Source: Curtobacterium pusillum (GTDB lineage: Bacteria; Actinomycetota; Actinomycetes; Actinomycetales; Microbacteriaceae). Taken from it: a DNA stretch of 64,000 nucleotides. This document shows, piece after piece, positions 43,903 to 52,880 of this stretch (its first letter is position 1; each line of letters opens with the position of its first letter). The notes under the pieces are model-generated. The model saw only the letters and a list, made by a program, of their open reading frames with translations. It ran no database searches and had not been told where the DNA came from. The DNA lies in NCBI RefSeq assembly GCF_007680845.1, contig NZ_VEIY01000004.1, positions 248,001-312,000 of the forward strand. The letters run 5' to 3'. The translations under genes and the position numbers were made by a program.

Positions 43903-43950
43903 GGCGGACGGGAGGCGCGGCGTGGGCCCGCACCGCGCCTCCCGTCCGCC
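43903..43950. terminator. Palindrome of the GACGGGAGGCGCGG family after the response regulator
   Basis: Left arm GGCGGACGGGAGGCGCGG and its complement at 43933-43950 form an 18-bp stem; the centre (CGTGGGCCCGCA) is less regular than in other copies. It lies 48 bp after the operon end and ahead of the PBP gene. The rest of 43856-44054 shows no gene. Confidence 0.7.
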
Positions 43951-44054
43951 GTCGGGTAACGATCCGTACCGGCTCGGCTCCTTCCCAGGCCGCACGGCGG
44001 ACTTCTCCGGGAAAGTCCCGGCTGTCGTGCGAGGACGGCTGGGACGCTCCGGCC

Positions 44055-46106
44055 ATGACGTTCAGACGTGCAGGGGGAGCCGCGCTCGGCTTCGTGGGTG
44101 GCAGTGTGCTCGCCGGGTTGCTGGTGGGGGTCGGCGTGACGCCGGTGCTGGCGGTGGCGGGCGTGGGGACGACGTCCGCGATCGGGGTGTTCGACTCGCT
44201 CCCGGAGTACATCGAGATCGGCCAGCTGCCGCAGCGCAACGAGGTCTGGGCGTACCGCGGCGGTCAGCCCGTGCACCTGGCGAACGTGTGGGCGCAGAAC
44301 CGGCAGTCACTCACCCTCGACCAGATCAGCGACACGCTCGAGCACGCCGCGGTGGACGGTGAGGACAAGCGCTTCCGCGAGACGGGCGGGGTCGACGCGA
44401 CGAGCCTGATCCGATCGCTCGTGAGCATCATCGCCTCCGGTGGGAAGGGCGGCTCGGGCGGCTCGACGCTGACGATGCAGCTCGTGCGGAACATCAAGCT
44501 CGAGCAGGCGAGCCAGCTCCCCACCGCCGAGCAACGGGACGCCGCGACGAAGGAGGCGACGAAGCGCACCGCGGACCGCAAGCTCGCCGAGGTGAAGCTC
44601 GCGATCGGTCTGGCGAAGCAGTACTCGAAGGACGAGATCCTCGCCGCGTACCTCAACATCGCGTACTTCGGCGACCAGACGTACGGGGTGCAGGCCGCCG
44701 CGCAGCACTACTACGGCAAGGACGCCACGGACCTGAGCCCGGCCGAGGCGGCGTCGCTCATCGCGATCGTGCAGTGGCCCGAGCGCCGGGATCTGTCGTC
44801 CCCGTCCCACTACCCCGACAACACCGCGCGGCGCGACGTCATCCTCCGGTCCATGCACGACCAGGGCCACCTGACGCGTGCGCAGCTCACCGAGGCGCTC
44901 GCCGCGGAGCCCTCCCGGTACGTCCGGCTCACGCCGCCGCAGCAGGGGTGCGAGGCCGTCGCCCGCGGCGCCGAGTACTTCTGCGCGTACGCGGTCACGG
45001 TGGCGCAGGACCTCCCGCAGCTCGGCCCGACGGAGGACCGGCGCGCGGATGCTTGGCGAACCGGCGGCTACCGCATCCAGACGACGCTCGACCTCGACCG
45101 CAACGCGGAGCAGAAGGCGCTGCTCGACCGGTACGACCCGAGCACCGAGTCGCGGTTCGCCCTCGGCGCCACGCTCGACACCGTCGAAGCGGGAACGGGC
45201 CGTGTCCTGACGATGGCGCAGAACACCGACTACGACCGGTCGCCCGACGCCCCGGCGACCGCGACATCGTTGAACTACGCGACCGACGAGGCGAACGGCG
45301 GCTCGACCGGGTTCCAGGTCGGGTCGACGTACAAGCTGTTCACGCTGCTGCGCTGGCTCGAGTCCGGCCGCAGCCCGGACGCGGTCGTGGACGGCACCCG
45401 GCACGAACGGAGCACCTGGACGCAGTGCGGGCAGACCATCGAGCGGGCCTGGAACCCGAAGAACGACTCACCGGGGCAGACCGGGCCGTACTCGGTCCGT
45501 CAGGCCACGGCGCAGTCGGTCAACGCGGCCTACGCGTCGATGGCCGCACAGCTCGACCTCTGCGACATCCGGGACGTCGCCGCCCGACTCGGCGTGCACC
45601 CGGCGCGCGGCGGCGAGCTCCCGGCGAACCCGGCGTCCGTGCTCGGGACGACCAGCATCGCGCCGCTCACGATGGCGGCGGCGTACGCGGGCGTCGCGAA
45701 CGGTGGCCGGTACTGCGCCCCGGTCGTGATCGACCAGGTCACGGGGCCGGACGGCGAGGAACTGGGCGGCCAGCCGAGGACGTGCACGCAGGCGGTGTCC
45801 GCGACGGTCGCGGCGACGGCGTTCGCGGTGATGCAGGGGGCGTTCCGCGGTGGGACGGCGACCGGCGGCCAGACTCCGGACGGCGCGACGCTGTTCGGCA
45901 AGACCGGGACGACCGACGCGGCGGACCAGATCTGGCTCGTCGGGGGGACGACCCGTGCGGTGACGGCGTACTGGCAGGGGAACACCGACGGCGGGCAGGC
46001 GAACCTCCGGCACCACGACAACGTCGAGGGGACGTACGCGAGCACCAGGGCCGCGGTGTGGCGGCAGGCGCAGGCGGGGGTGAACGCCGCGCTCGGCGTG
46101 GGGTGA
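44055..46106 (+). CDS. Class A penicillin-binding protein (bifunctional)
   Basis: A 683-residue peptidoglycan synthase. After one N-terminal membrane helix, the glycosyltransferase 51 domain has Glu 103 in DGEDKRFRE and the STLTMQLVRN motif; the transpeptidase domain has the active serine in GSTYKLF (Ser 424, Lys 427), SVN at 488-490 and KTGT at 616-619. It polymerises glycan and cross-links peptides outside the membrane. No PASTA domain is present. The start ATG 44055 has GACGCT 6 nt upstream, an off-consensus leaderless pattern. It lies alone. Confidence 0.93.
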   Translation: MTFRRAGGAALGFVGGSVLAGLLVGVGVTPVLAVAGVGTTSAIGVFDSLPEYIEIGQLPQRNEVWAYRGGQPVHLANVWAQNRQSLTLDQISDTLEHAAVDGEDKRFRETGGVDATSLIRSLVSIIASGGKGGSGGSTLTMQLVRNIKLEQASQLPTAEQRDAATKEATKRTADRKLAEVKLAIGLAKQYSKDEILAAYLNIAYFGDQTYGVQAAAQHYYGKDATDLSPAEAASLIAIVQWPERRDLSSPSHYPDNTARRDVILRSMHDQGHLTRAQLTEALAAEPSRYVRLTPPQQGCEAVARGAEYFCAYAVTVAQDLPQLGPTEDRRADAWRTGGYRIQTTLDLDRNAEQKALLDRYDPSTESRFALGATLDTVEAGTGRVLTMAQNTDYDRSPDAPATATSLNYATDEANGGSTGFQVGSTYKLFTLLRWLESGRSPDAVVDGTRHERSTWTQCGQTIERAWNPKNDSPGQTGPYSVRQATAQSVNAAYASMAAQLDLCDIRDVAARLGVHPARGGELPANPASVLGTTSIAPLTMAAAYAGVANGGRYCAPVVIDQVTGPDGEELGGQPRTCTQAVSATVAATAFAVMQGAFRGGTATGGQTPDGATLFGKTGTTDAADQIWLVGGTTRAVTAYWQGNTDGGQANLRHHDNVEGTYASTRAAVWRQAQAGVNAALGVG

Positions 46107-46141
46107 GGCACCGGGCCCTGTCCCGACCTGCGTTTGGTGGC

Positions 46142-46147
46142 TACGCT
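46142..46147 (+). promoter_or_regulatory. Leaderless -10 box TACGCT (XRE regulator)
   Basis: TACGCT ends 6 nt before ATG 46154. Confidence 0.6.
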
Positions 46148-46153
46148 TCGTCC

Positions 46154-46984
46154 ATGGCGGACAACGCCCTCGGCGACTACCTCCGCGCGCGACGCGAGGC
46201 CGTGCGCCCCTCCGACGTGGGACTGCGCGCGGACGGCAACCGGCGCCGCGTCGCCGGGCTCCGGCGTGAAGAGGTCGCCGTGCTCGCCGGGATCAGCGCC
46301 GAGTACTACCTCCGACTCGAACAGGGTCGCGAGCGGCACCCGTCGGACCAGGTCCTCGGTGGACTCGTGCGCGCGCTGCACCTCGGTCCGTCGTCCGAGG
46401 CGTTCCTGCACCGTCTGGTGCACGACCGCCCGGAGCGGGGCGGGCCGCCGGCCGGCACCCCGGACGAGATCGAGCGTCTCACGCTGTTCGTCGAGGCGCT
46501 CGCCGCCCCGGCCTACGTCCACGACCGGGTCCTCGAGGTCGTCGTGGCGAACCCCGCGGCCGAGGCGCTGTCGCCGGCGTTCCGCCCGGGCGTCAACCTC
46601 ATGACGGCCGCGTTCGAGGACGACGCGCTCCGCGAGCTCTACGTCAACCACGACGAGATGACCGTCCGGCTCGTGTCGTACCTCCGCGCGCAGGCCGCGG
46701 TGCCGCCGCTCGACCCGAGGCTGCCCGAGCTCGTCGCCGGTCTGTCCGAACGGAGCCCGCGGTTCGCGGCGCTCTGGGCGCGGCAGGACGTCGAAGCACG
46801 CTCGAGCGGCGTCAACCGTCTCCTGCACCCGGTCGTCGGGCCGCTCGAGCTGCGCTTCGAACGCCTCTGCACGGCGGGCACCGACCACCCCGTGGTGGTG
46901 GTGTATCACGCCGAGCGGGGGAGCCCTTCGGAGGCGGCACTGGCGCTGCTGACGTCCTCATCGGTCCGGGCGACCCCGGCATGA
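46154..46984 (+). CDS. XRE family regulator with MmyB-like ligand domain
   Basis: A 276-residue regulator: helix-turn-helix at about residues 8-70 (LGDYLRARREAVRP, RREEVAVLAGISAEYYLRLEQGR) and a C-terminal MmyB-like PAS-fold domain (VVANPAAEALSP to VVVYHAERGSPSEAA) that binds small hydrophobic ligands or fatty acids in known members. The downstream hydrolase gene comes from the other strand and its 3' end overlaps this gene by 79 bp. The usual targets of such regulators are nearby SDR or hydrolase genes, so it probably controls the SDR/hydrolase unit. Start by leaderless promoter at 46142. Confidence 0.92.
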   Translation: MADNALGDYLRARREAVRPSDVGLRADGNRRRVAGLRREEVAVLAGISAEYYLRLEQGRERHPSDQVLGGLVRALHLGPSSEAFLHRLVHDRPERGGPPAGTPDEIERLTLFVEALAAPAYVHDRVLEVVVANPAAEALSPAFRPGVNLMTAAFEDDALRELYVNHDEMTVRLVSYLRAQAAVPPLDPRLPELVAGLSERSPRFAALWARQDVEARSSGVNRLLHPVVGPLELRFERLCTAGTDHPVVVVYHAERGSPSEAALALLTSSSVRATPA

Positions 46985-47784
46985 AGCCCCTGGTCCTCGA
47001 GCCAGGCGAGGGTCGCGTCGGCGATGTCCCGCCAGCCGGAGTCGATCGTCAGCGAGTGGCCGCGGCCGGCGAACTCGCGGTACTCGGTCACGGACGGGCC
47101 GCCCTCGTACAGCTTGGCCACCGCGACGGTCACCGACCGGGGGACGGTGTGGTCCTCGGTGCCCGAGACGAGGAGCAGCGGCCCGCGCTCGGCACCGTGC
47201 GTCTCGATCGTCGCGGGTGAGTCCTTGACGAAGTTCGCGGTGGCGTCCTCGAACAGCGGCCGGCCCGGACCGGGGATCGTCCACGCAGCGAACAGCGCGT
47301 CGGACTCCTCCTCGGGGATCGCGTTCCCGAAGGCGTAGCGGAACTGCTTCGCGGTGAGCGCCACGGTCCGCTTCCGGTTCGCGGGGTTCCCGAGCACCGG
47401 CAGGCCGGCCCGGAGCTGGGCGAACGGCAGGATCTTCACGCCCTTGATCGGTGCCGGGTCGATGGCGACCGCTGCGCGGGCGAAGCCGTGGGCGAGCAGC
47501 TCCTGCGCGATGAGGCCACCGAACGAGTGCCCGACGACGACCGGTCGCTCGCCGGACTCCTCGATGATCGTGGCGTAGTGCCGGCAGATCGCCTCGATGC
47601 CGACGTCATCGAGGCCGCTGGGGTCGGCGCGTGTCGCCTCGACGGTCTCGAGGTCGCCTGGCCAGCCGGGCGCGGTCGGGGCGTACCCGGCGTCGGTGAA
47701 GTGGTCGACCCAGGGTTGCCAGGCGGACGCGTGGATCCACAGACCGTGGACGAAGAGGACGGGGACGGGGGTGGTACCGGTCAT
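46906..47784 (-). CDS. Alpha/beta hydrolase
   Basis: A 292-residue hydrolase with VLFVHGLWIHASAW (oxyanion), nucleophile in VVGHSFGGLIAQE, acid in VSGTEDHTVP and histidine in AGRGHSLTID. It likely cleaves an ester or lactone; the substrate is unknown. The last 25-30 residues (after WLEDQGLHAG) lie over the XRE gene on the opposite strand and are low in complexity, so they may be a recent tail extension. It is downstream of an SDR on the same strand, and both may be controlled by the convergent XRE protein. Confidence 0.9.
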   Translation of the reverse strand: MTGTTPVPVLFVHGLWIHASAWQPWVDHFTDAGYAPTAPGWPGDLETVEATRADPSGLDDVGIEAICRHYATIIEESGERPVVVGHSFGGLIAQELLAHGFARAAVAIDPAPIKGVKILPFAQLRAGLPVLGNPANRKRTVALTAKQFRYAFGNAIPEEESDALFAAWTIPGPGRPLFEDATANFVKDSPATIETHGAERGPLLLVSGTEDHTVPRSVTVAVAKLYEGGPSVTEYREFAGRGHSLTIDSGWRDIADATLAWLEDQGLHAGVARTDEDVSSASAASEGLPRSA

Positions 47785-47870
47785 GTCGGGCTCCTGCTCG
47801 GTGGTGGGCGGCGACGCGGGGTGCGTCGCCCGGTGGGTGAGTGGGTCAGTTGGTCGAGGGGGTCGCGGGG

Positions 47871-48665
47871 TCAGAGGGTCTTGACGAGCCCGCCGTCGAT
47901 GAGGAAGTCGGCACCGGTCACGTTGCCGGCGCGGTCGCTCGCGAGCAGCAGCACGAGGTCCGCGACCTCGCCGGGCTCGGTGAACCGGCCGGTGCTGAAG
48001 CCGCCCTGCGCCGCGATCGCCTCGCGCTTCGCGGTCTCGAAGTCGACGCCCCGCGTGGCGGCGACGGTCGCGGCGACCCCGTGCTCGCCGAGCCAGAGCG
48101 GCGTGGAGACCGGGCCGGGGCTGATCGTGTTGAACCGGATGCCGTCCGGACCGAACTCCTTCGACAGCGCCTTCGAGAGGTTCCAGACCGCGGCCTTCGC
48201 GGCGGAGTAGTCGACGACGAACGGGTCCGGCAGGAACGCGTTCACGGAGCCGATCGTGACGACGGTGCCGCCACCGCGTCGGCGCATGCCCGGGACGGTC
48301 GCCCGGATCGCCCGGACGGCGGAGAAGAAGCTCAACCGGAACGTCCGGTCCCACTCGTCGTCGTCGACGGCGAGGAACCCCTCGGTGCGTGGTGTGACCG
48401 CGCCGACGTTGTTCACGAGGACGTCCACGCCGCCGAGCTCCTCGGCACGCGCGACGAGTTCGGCGGCGCCGTCTGGGGTGGCGAGGTCGACCGTGACGGC
48501 GGTGACCCGTCCGGTGGCGACCAGGTCGGCGAGCTCGGGGGAGATCGTCCGGGATCCGGTGACGACGCGGGCGCCCTCGTCGACGAGGGCTCGGGCGACG
48601 GCGAGGCCGATCCCGGAACTGGCGCCGGTGACGACGGCCACCCGGTCGGTGAGGTGCAGGTCCAT
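47871..48665 (-). CDS. Short-chain dehydrogenase/reductase
   Basis: A 264-residue classical SDR. The cofactor loop is TGASSGIG (residues about 14-21), NNVG follows near 88, and the active site is SVN... Y in VVDYSAAKAA with the catalytic YxxxK. The first residues fit ATG 48665 because TAGCGT ends 6 nt upstream; an upstream GTG is also in frame. It oxidises or reduces a small alcohol or ketone with NAD(P)H. With the downstream hydrolase it forms a two-gene unit. Confidence 0.93.
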   Translation of the reverse strand: MDLHLTDRVAVVTGASSGIGLAVARALVDEGARVVTGSRTISPELADLVATGRVTAVTVDLATPDGAAELVARAEELGGVDVLVNNVGAVTPRTEGFLAVDDDEWDRTFRLSFFSAVRAIRATVPGMRRRGGGTVVTIGSVNAFLPDPFVVDYSAAKAAVWNLSKALSKEFGPDGIRFNTISPGPVSTPLWLGEHGVAATVAATRGVDFETAKREAIAAQGGFSTGRFTEPGEVADLVLLLASDRAGNVTGADFLIDGGLVKTL

Positions 48666-48671
48666 GGCCAC

Positions 48672-48677
48672 ACGCTA
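48672..48677 (-). promoter_or_regulatory. Leaderless -10 box TAGCGT (SDR)
   Basis: On the minus strand TAGCGT ends 6 nt before ATG 48665. Confidence 0.6.
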
Positions 48678-48763
48678 GGGAGGCCGGTCCGCCCGGCGCG
48701 TGCTCGCGCTTCTCCTGGTAGCCGCGCTCCCAGGATGCGTCCGGCGTGTGCAGCGGGGCCACA

Positions 48764-48811
48764 GACGGACGGGAGGCGCGGTGCCAGTTGGCACCGCGCC
48801 TCCCGTCCGTC
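48764..48811. terminator. 23-bp-stem palindrome, GACGGGAGGCGCGG family
   Basis: Arms beginning GACGGACGGGAGGCGCGG pair perfectly over 23 bp around a 2-nt centre. It is 13 bp past the stop of the siderophore-binding lipoprotein gene and likely ends that transcript. Confidence 0.8.
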
Positions 48812-48823
48812 AGGTGGTGGGGA

Positions 48824-49846
48824 CTAGGACAGCTTCTTGCTGTCCTCGAGCCAGCCCGCGAGCTTCTGCATGTACTCGGCCTGCGAGACGTAGTCGAGGG
48901 CCGGGAAGGTCCAGCTGTGCACCTGGCCCGCCTGGAGCGCGGCGTTGTCGGCGAAGGTCGGCTGCTTCTCGAGGTCGGCGACCTGGTAGCCCTGCTGCGA
49001 CAGCAGGATCACGTCACCGGAGATCTGTCCGGCGTTCTCCCACGAGTAGATGCCCCAGTAGAAGCCCTTCGGCTTCGGGTTGACGAAGTCGACGCCGTAG
49101 GACGTGTACATCTGCAGCGTCGGCTCGTCGGCCGGACGGGTGACGTACGCGCCGTCGCCGTCGGCGTACATCGAGACGACGGAGAGGTCGGTGTCCTTCG
49201 CGACCTTCTCGAGCTCGTCGGCGGCGGTGTCGAATCGCTTCTCGGCCTTCTCGACCGTGGACTCCTTCGCGCCCAGCGACTCGGCGAGGTCGGTGATCTT
49301 CTCGATGACGTCCTCGCCCTTGCCGCCCCACTTGACCTGCACGACCGGGGCGATCGCCTGGATCTGCTTCTGCTGCGCCATGTCCTTGAAGCCGTAGCCG
49401 GGCTGGGTGGTGTCGAGCGTGCCCTTCTCGTCGGTCGGGTAGACCGAGGTCACGACGAGGTCCGGCTTGAGCGCGGCGAGCTCCTCGAGGTCGATGTCGC
49501 CGTAGGCCTCGCCGAGCTGGGTGATGCCGTCCGTGTCGAGGTCCGTGAAGCGGGCGTCCTTCGCCATCGTCAGCTGCCCGAAGGTGCCGACGGGCTTGAG
49601 TCCGTACTCGATGAACGAGATGGCGAGGTCGTTGAGGACGACGACGCGCTTCGGGGTGTGGTCGACCTTGACGGTGGTGCCGGTGGCGTCCTCGTACGAC
49701 CACGCGCCGCCGGACGCGGCGGTGCTGCCGCTGCCGGCGCTGTCGTCGGAGCTGTTCGCACTGGAGCAGCCGGCGAGGAGGAGGGCCGAGACGGCCACGG
49801 AGGTCACGAGGGCGGCACGGAGGGTGCTGCGGCGGGGGATCTTCAC
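48824..49846 (-). CDS. Iron-siderophore ABC transporter substrate-binding lipoprotein
   Basis: A 340-residue FecB-like lipoprotein: signal peptide with lipobox LLAGC (Cys 26), then a type III periplasmic-binding fold (PKRVVVLNDLAISFIEYG, LVVTSVYPTDEKG, and a helical backbone between lobes). It binds a ferric siderophore outside the membrane and passes it to the permease pair upstream. GTG 49846 is the start. It has its own iron box at 49848 and is thus likely expressed at higher level than the rest of the operon under iron limitation. Confidence 0.93.
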   Translation of the reverse strand: MKIPRRSTLRAALVTSVAVSALLLAGCSSANSSDDSAGSGSTAASGGAWSYEDATGTTVKVDHTPKRVVVLNDLAISFIEYGLKPVGTFGQLTMAKDARFTDLDTDGITQLGEAYGDIDLEELAALKPDLVVTSVYPTDEKGTLDTTQPGYGFKDMAQQKQIQAIAPVVQVKWGGKGEDVIEKITDLAESLGAKESTVEKAEKRFDTAADELEKVAKDTDLSVVSMYADGDGAYVTRPADEPTLQMYTSYGVDFVNPKPKGFYWGIYSWENAGQISGDVILLSQQGYQVADLEKQPTFADNAALQAGQVHSWTFPALDYVSQAEYMQKLAGWLEDSKKLS

Positions 49847-49847
49847 G

Positions 49848-49866
49848 TTAGGAGAGGCTAACCTAA
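49848..49866. promoter_or_regulatory. DtxR/IdeR iron box of the binding-protein gene
   Basis: Read on the minus strand it is TTAGGTTAGCCTCTCCTAA, a near-consensus box. It lies 1 bp from the GTG start of the binding-protein gene and overlaps the stop codon of the ATPase gene (49858-49860). Confidence 0.88.
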
Positions 49867-50718
49867 GTTCCCGGCGGACGCGAGTTCCGTCTCACGACGG
49901 GTGTCGCGGAACGTGTCGTGCTCGTCGGCCTCGGGGACGATCATCGGTGCGCCCGTCACCGGGTCGGGGACCACCCGCGCGTGCAGCCCGAACGCCCGCT
50001 CGAGGAGCGCCGGCGTGAGGACGTCCTCGGGGGTGCCGTCCGCCGCGATGCCGCCGTCGTGCAGGACGACGAGCCGGTCCGAGTAGCGGGCGGCGAGGGT
50101 GAGGTCGTGCAGCACCATCACGACCGTCGACCCCTGCTCGCGGTTGAGCCGCCGGACGAGTCGGAGCACCTCGAGCTGGTGTGCCAGGTCGAGGTACGTG
50201 GTGGGTTCGTCGAGCAGGAGCGTCTCCGCTTGCTGCGCGACGACGAGCGCGATCCAGGCGCGCTGCCGCTGCCCACCGGAGAGGCTCGCGACGTCCCGGT
50301 GCGCGACCTCGGTGAGCCCCGTCGCGGCGATGGCCTCCTCGGCGACGGCGGCGTCGTCCGCGGTCCACGGCTTCGCCCAGGACTGGTGCGGGTTCCGGCC
50401 CCGCATCACGAGGTCGAGCACGCTCGTGCCGGCCGGTGCCACCGGGGACTGCGGCAGGATCGCGAGCTTCTTCGCCACCTGGCGGTTCGGTTCCTTGCGG
50501 ATCGGCGCGCCGTCGAGGTGGACCTCGCCGGCCTGCGGCTTGAGCACGCGCCCGAGGGCCTTCAACAGCGTGGACTTGCCACACCCGTTCGCGCCGAGGA
50601 ACGTCGTCACGGTGCCGCGTTCGATCCGGAGGTCCAGGTCGGTGAGGACGGGGTGCCGGTCGTAGCCGACCGAGAGGCCGCGGGCCTCGAGGACGGGCGT
50701 CGTGGTGCGGTCGGTCAT
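49858..50718 (-). CDS. Siderophore ABC transporter ATP-binding protein
   Basis: A 286-residue FepC-like ATPase with Walker A GANGCGKST, signature SLSGGQRQRAW, Walker B LLLDEPTTYLD and the switch HD in VLHDLTLAARYS. It powers ferric-siderophore import. Its ATG overlaps the permease stop (ATGA). The stop codon lies within the iron box of the downstream binding-protein gene, so the two genes are close but have separate promoter input. Confidence 0.95.
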   Translation of the reverse strand: MTDRTTTPVLEARGLSVGYDRHPVLTDLDLRIERGTVTTFLGANGCGKSTLLKALGRVLKPQAGEVHLDGAPIRKEPNRQVAKKLAILPQSPVAPAGTSVLDLVMRGRNPHQSWAKPWTADDAAVAEEAIAATGLTEVAHRDVASLSGGQRQRAWIALVVAQQAETLLLDEPTTYLDLAHQLEVLRLVRRLNREQGSTVVMVLHDLTLAARYSDRLVVLHDGGIAADGTPEDVLTPALLERAFGLHARVVPDPVTGAPMIVPEADEHDTFRDTRRETELASAGNLG

Positions 50719-51794
50719 CGGGACATCTCCTTGCGGTGACGGATGAGGAGCCAGATCAGGTACGGGGCGCCGATCACGGTCGTGACGATGCCGACCGGCA
50801 CCTGCCACGGGAAGGCCGAACGGGCGAGGAGGTCGGCGGCGAGGACGAGCACGGCGCCGAGCGCTCCCGCGAGCAGGAGCGGTGGACGGTTCGTGCCCGC
50901 GAGCCGGAGGCCGATCTGCGGCACGACGAACGCCACGAAGCCCACCGGGCCCGCTGCGGCGACCGCGGCGGCGGTGAGGACGACCGCGAGGGCGATCACC
51001 ACGAGCCGGTGACGCTGGACGGCCAGACCGATGCCCGTGGCGACCTCGTCGCCGAGCTGGCCGATCCCGAGTGCCGCGCTCGTGGCGAGGGCGAGGGGAA
51101 CCGCGATCGCGGCGACGACCAGCAGCGGCCAGACGCTCGACCACGACGTGCTCGACAGACTGCCGACGAGCCACTGCGACGCCGCGGTGGCGACGGTGAT
51201 CTTCGCCCGGACGAGCAGGTAGCTCGTGACCGCGTCGAGCGTCGCGCTCACCCCGATGCCCACGAGGACCAACCGGTAGCTCTGCACGCCGCCGCGCCAG
51301 CCCAGGCCGTACACGACGACCGCGGCGACGAGCGCACCGATCGTCGCCGCCACCGGGATGCCGCCGCCGAGGACGATCGACGACACCGAGTACGTGCCGC
51401 CGCCCAGGACGATCGCAGCCACGGCACCGACGCTCGCGCCGGACGTCACGCCGATGATGTCGGGTGTGCCGAGGGGGTTCCGCGTGAAGGTCTGCGTGAG
51501 GGCGCCGGCGACGCCGAGGGTCAGGCCGACGAGCGCTCCGGTGAGGACTCGGGGGAGGCGCAGGGTCTCCACGATGAACGCCTCTGGGCCGGTCTCGAGG
51601 CCGAGCAGGGACCGGATGACGGTCACCGGCGGGATCCACGTCGAGCCGATCGCCACGCCGAGGACGAGGAGGAGGCCGGCCGTGCCGATCGCGGCGACCG
51701 TGTACCAGAAGACGCGGGGGCGCCAGGGGAGCCCGATCGGGCCGACGACGATGCCGCGGCGGCCGGAAGTGCGTGCGGCGTCGGGGGCGGTCAC
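50715..51794 (-). CDS. FecCD family siderophore permease subunit 2
   Basis: A 359-residue permease with about nine or ten helices, including the FecCD stretch LRLPRVLTGALVGLTLGVAG and TRNPLGTPDIIGVTSGASVG. It forms one half of the ferric-siderophore channel with the protein at 51791. GTG 51794 overlaps the upstream permease stop (GTGA) and its stop overlaps the ATPase start (ATGA), so the three are coupled. Confidence 0.94.
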   Translation of the reverse strand: MTAPDAARTSGRRGIVVGPIGLPWRPRVFWYTVAAIGTAGLLLVLGVAIGSTWIPPVTVIRSLLGLETGPEAFIVETLRLPRVLTGALVGLTLGVAGALTQTFTRNPLGTPDIIGVTSGASVGAVAAIVLGGGTYSVSSIVLGGGIPVAATIGALVAAVVVYGLGWRGGVQSYRLVLVGIGVSATLDAVTSYLLVRAKITVATAASQWLVGSLSSTSWSSVWPLLVVAAIAVPLALATSAALGIGQLGDEVATGIGLAVQRHRLVVIALAVVLTAAAVAAAGPVGFVAFVVPQIGLRLAGTNRPPLLLAGALGAVLVLAADLLARSAFPWQVPVGIVTTVIGAPYLIWLLIRHRKEMSR

Positions 51795-52879
51795 AGCGAC
51801 ACCAGCGATCGCCGGCGGGCGACGGCGACGAACACCGGACCGCCGATCACGGCGAGGACGATGCCGACCTCCACCTCGGAGAACCCACCGATCAGCCGCC
51901 CGACCACGTCCGCGAGCAGCACCAGCGCCGCCCCGACGAGCGCCGACACCGGCAGGGTCCAGCGGTGTCCGGTCCCGACCAGCGCCCGGGCGACGTGCGG
52001 CACGGTGAGCCCGACGAAGCCGATCGGCCCCGCGGCCGCAGTGGCACCGGCGGCGAGCAGCGTGATGCCGCCGAGTCCGACGAGCCGCGCCACCACGACG
52101 TTCTCGCCGAGGCCCTTCGCCAGGTCGGTGCCGAGCCCCAGGGCGTCGAGCGCACGGACGTTGCACACCGCGAGCACCAGGCCGGCGACGAGGAACGGCC
52201 ACACAGCGCCGAGCACGTCGAGCTGCCGGGCTGCGAGGGACCCCACCACCCAGAGTCGGTAGGCGTCGAGCGAGTCCTGGTCGGTCAGCACGACGAACGA
52301 CGTCAGCGCGCCGAGCAGGGCGGAGACCGCTGCCCCCGCGAGTGCGAGCGGCACCGGGCTCGCCGTCCCGCTGCCCGCGATCGTCACCGAGAAGACGACG
52401 ACGCTCGCCACGAGGGCACCGACGAGTGCGAACCACACGGTGGCGCCGGCGCTCGTCACCCCGAAGACGTAGACGCCGATGACGACGGCGAGGCCGGCGC
52501 CGGAGGAGACCCCGAACAGCCCGGGGTCGGCGAGCGGGTTGCGCGTGTGTCCCTGCATGAGGAGTCCGGCGATGCCCAGCGCCGCGCCGATCGTCGCCCC
52601 GATGAGCGTGCGCGGGATCCGCGAGCCCCAGACGATCGCCTCGTCGGTGCCGCTCCCGGTGCGGGTGAGGCCGGCGATCACCCGGTCGACCCCGATCCGG
52701 TTGCTGCCGAGGAGCATGCTCGCGACGGCGACGAGCGCGAGCACCACCACGAGGGCGACGATCACGGCGACCCGTCGACGGACGGCTGCGCGATGGACGC
52801 CGAGCGCCGCGTCCGGGTCGGTGGCACGGCCCTCCACGACGGAGGCCAGAGCAGGGATGGGGGCTGGCACGGAGATCAT
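51791..52879 (-). CDS. FecCD family siderophore permease subunit 1
   Basis: A 362-residue permease with the FecCD signatures SRIPRTLIGATIGAALGIAG and TRNPLADPGLFGVSSGAGLA. First gene of the import operon. Its start ATG 52879 is only 19 bp from the start of the divergent siderophore-interacting protein, and that gap is an iron box. There is no room for a ribosome site in the gap, so translation is probably leaderless or begins a few codons downstream. Confidence 0.93.
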   Translation of the reverse strand: MISVPAPIPALASVVEGRATDPDAALGVHRAAVRRRVAVIVALVVVLALVAVASMLLGSNRIGVDRVIAGLTRTGSGTDEAIVWGSRIPRTLIGATIGAALGIAGLLMQGHTRNPLADPGLFGVSSGAGLAVVIGVYVFGVTSAGATVWFALVGALVASVVVFSVTIAGSGTASPVPLALAGAAVSALLGALTSFVVLTDQDSLDAYRLWVVGSLAARQLDVLGAVWPFLVAGLVLAVCNVRALDALGLGTDLAKGLGENVVVARLVGLGGITLLAAGATAAAGPIGFVGLTVPHVARALVGTGHRWTLPVSALVGAALVLLADVVGRLIGGFSEVEVGIVLAVIGGPVFVAVARRRSLVSL

Positions 52880-52880
52880 C

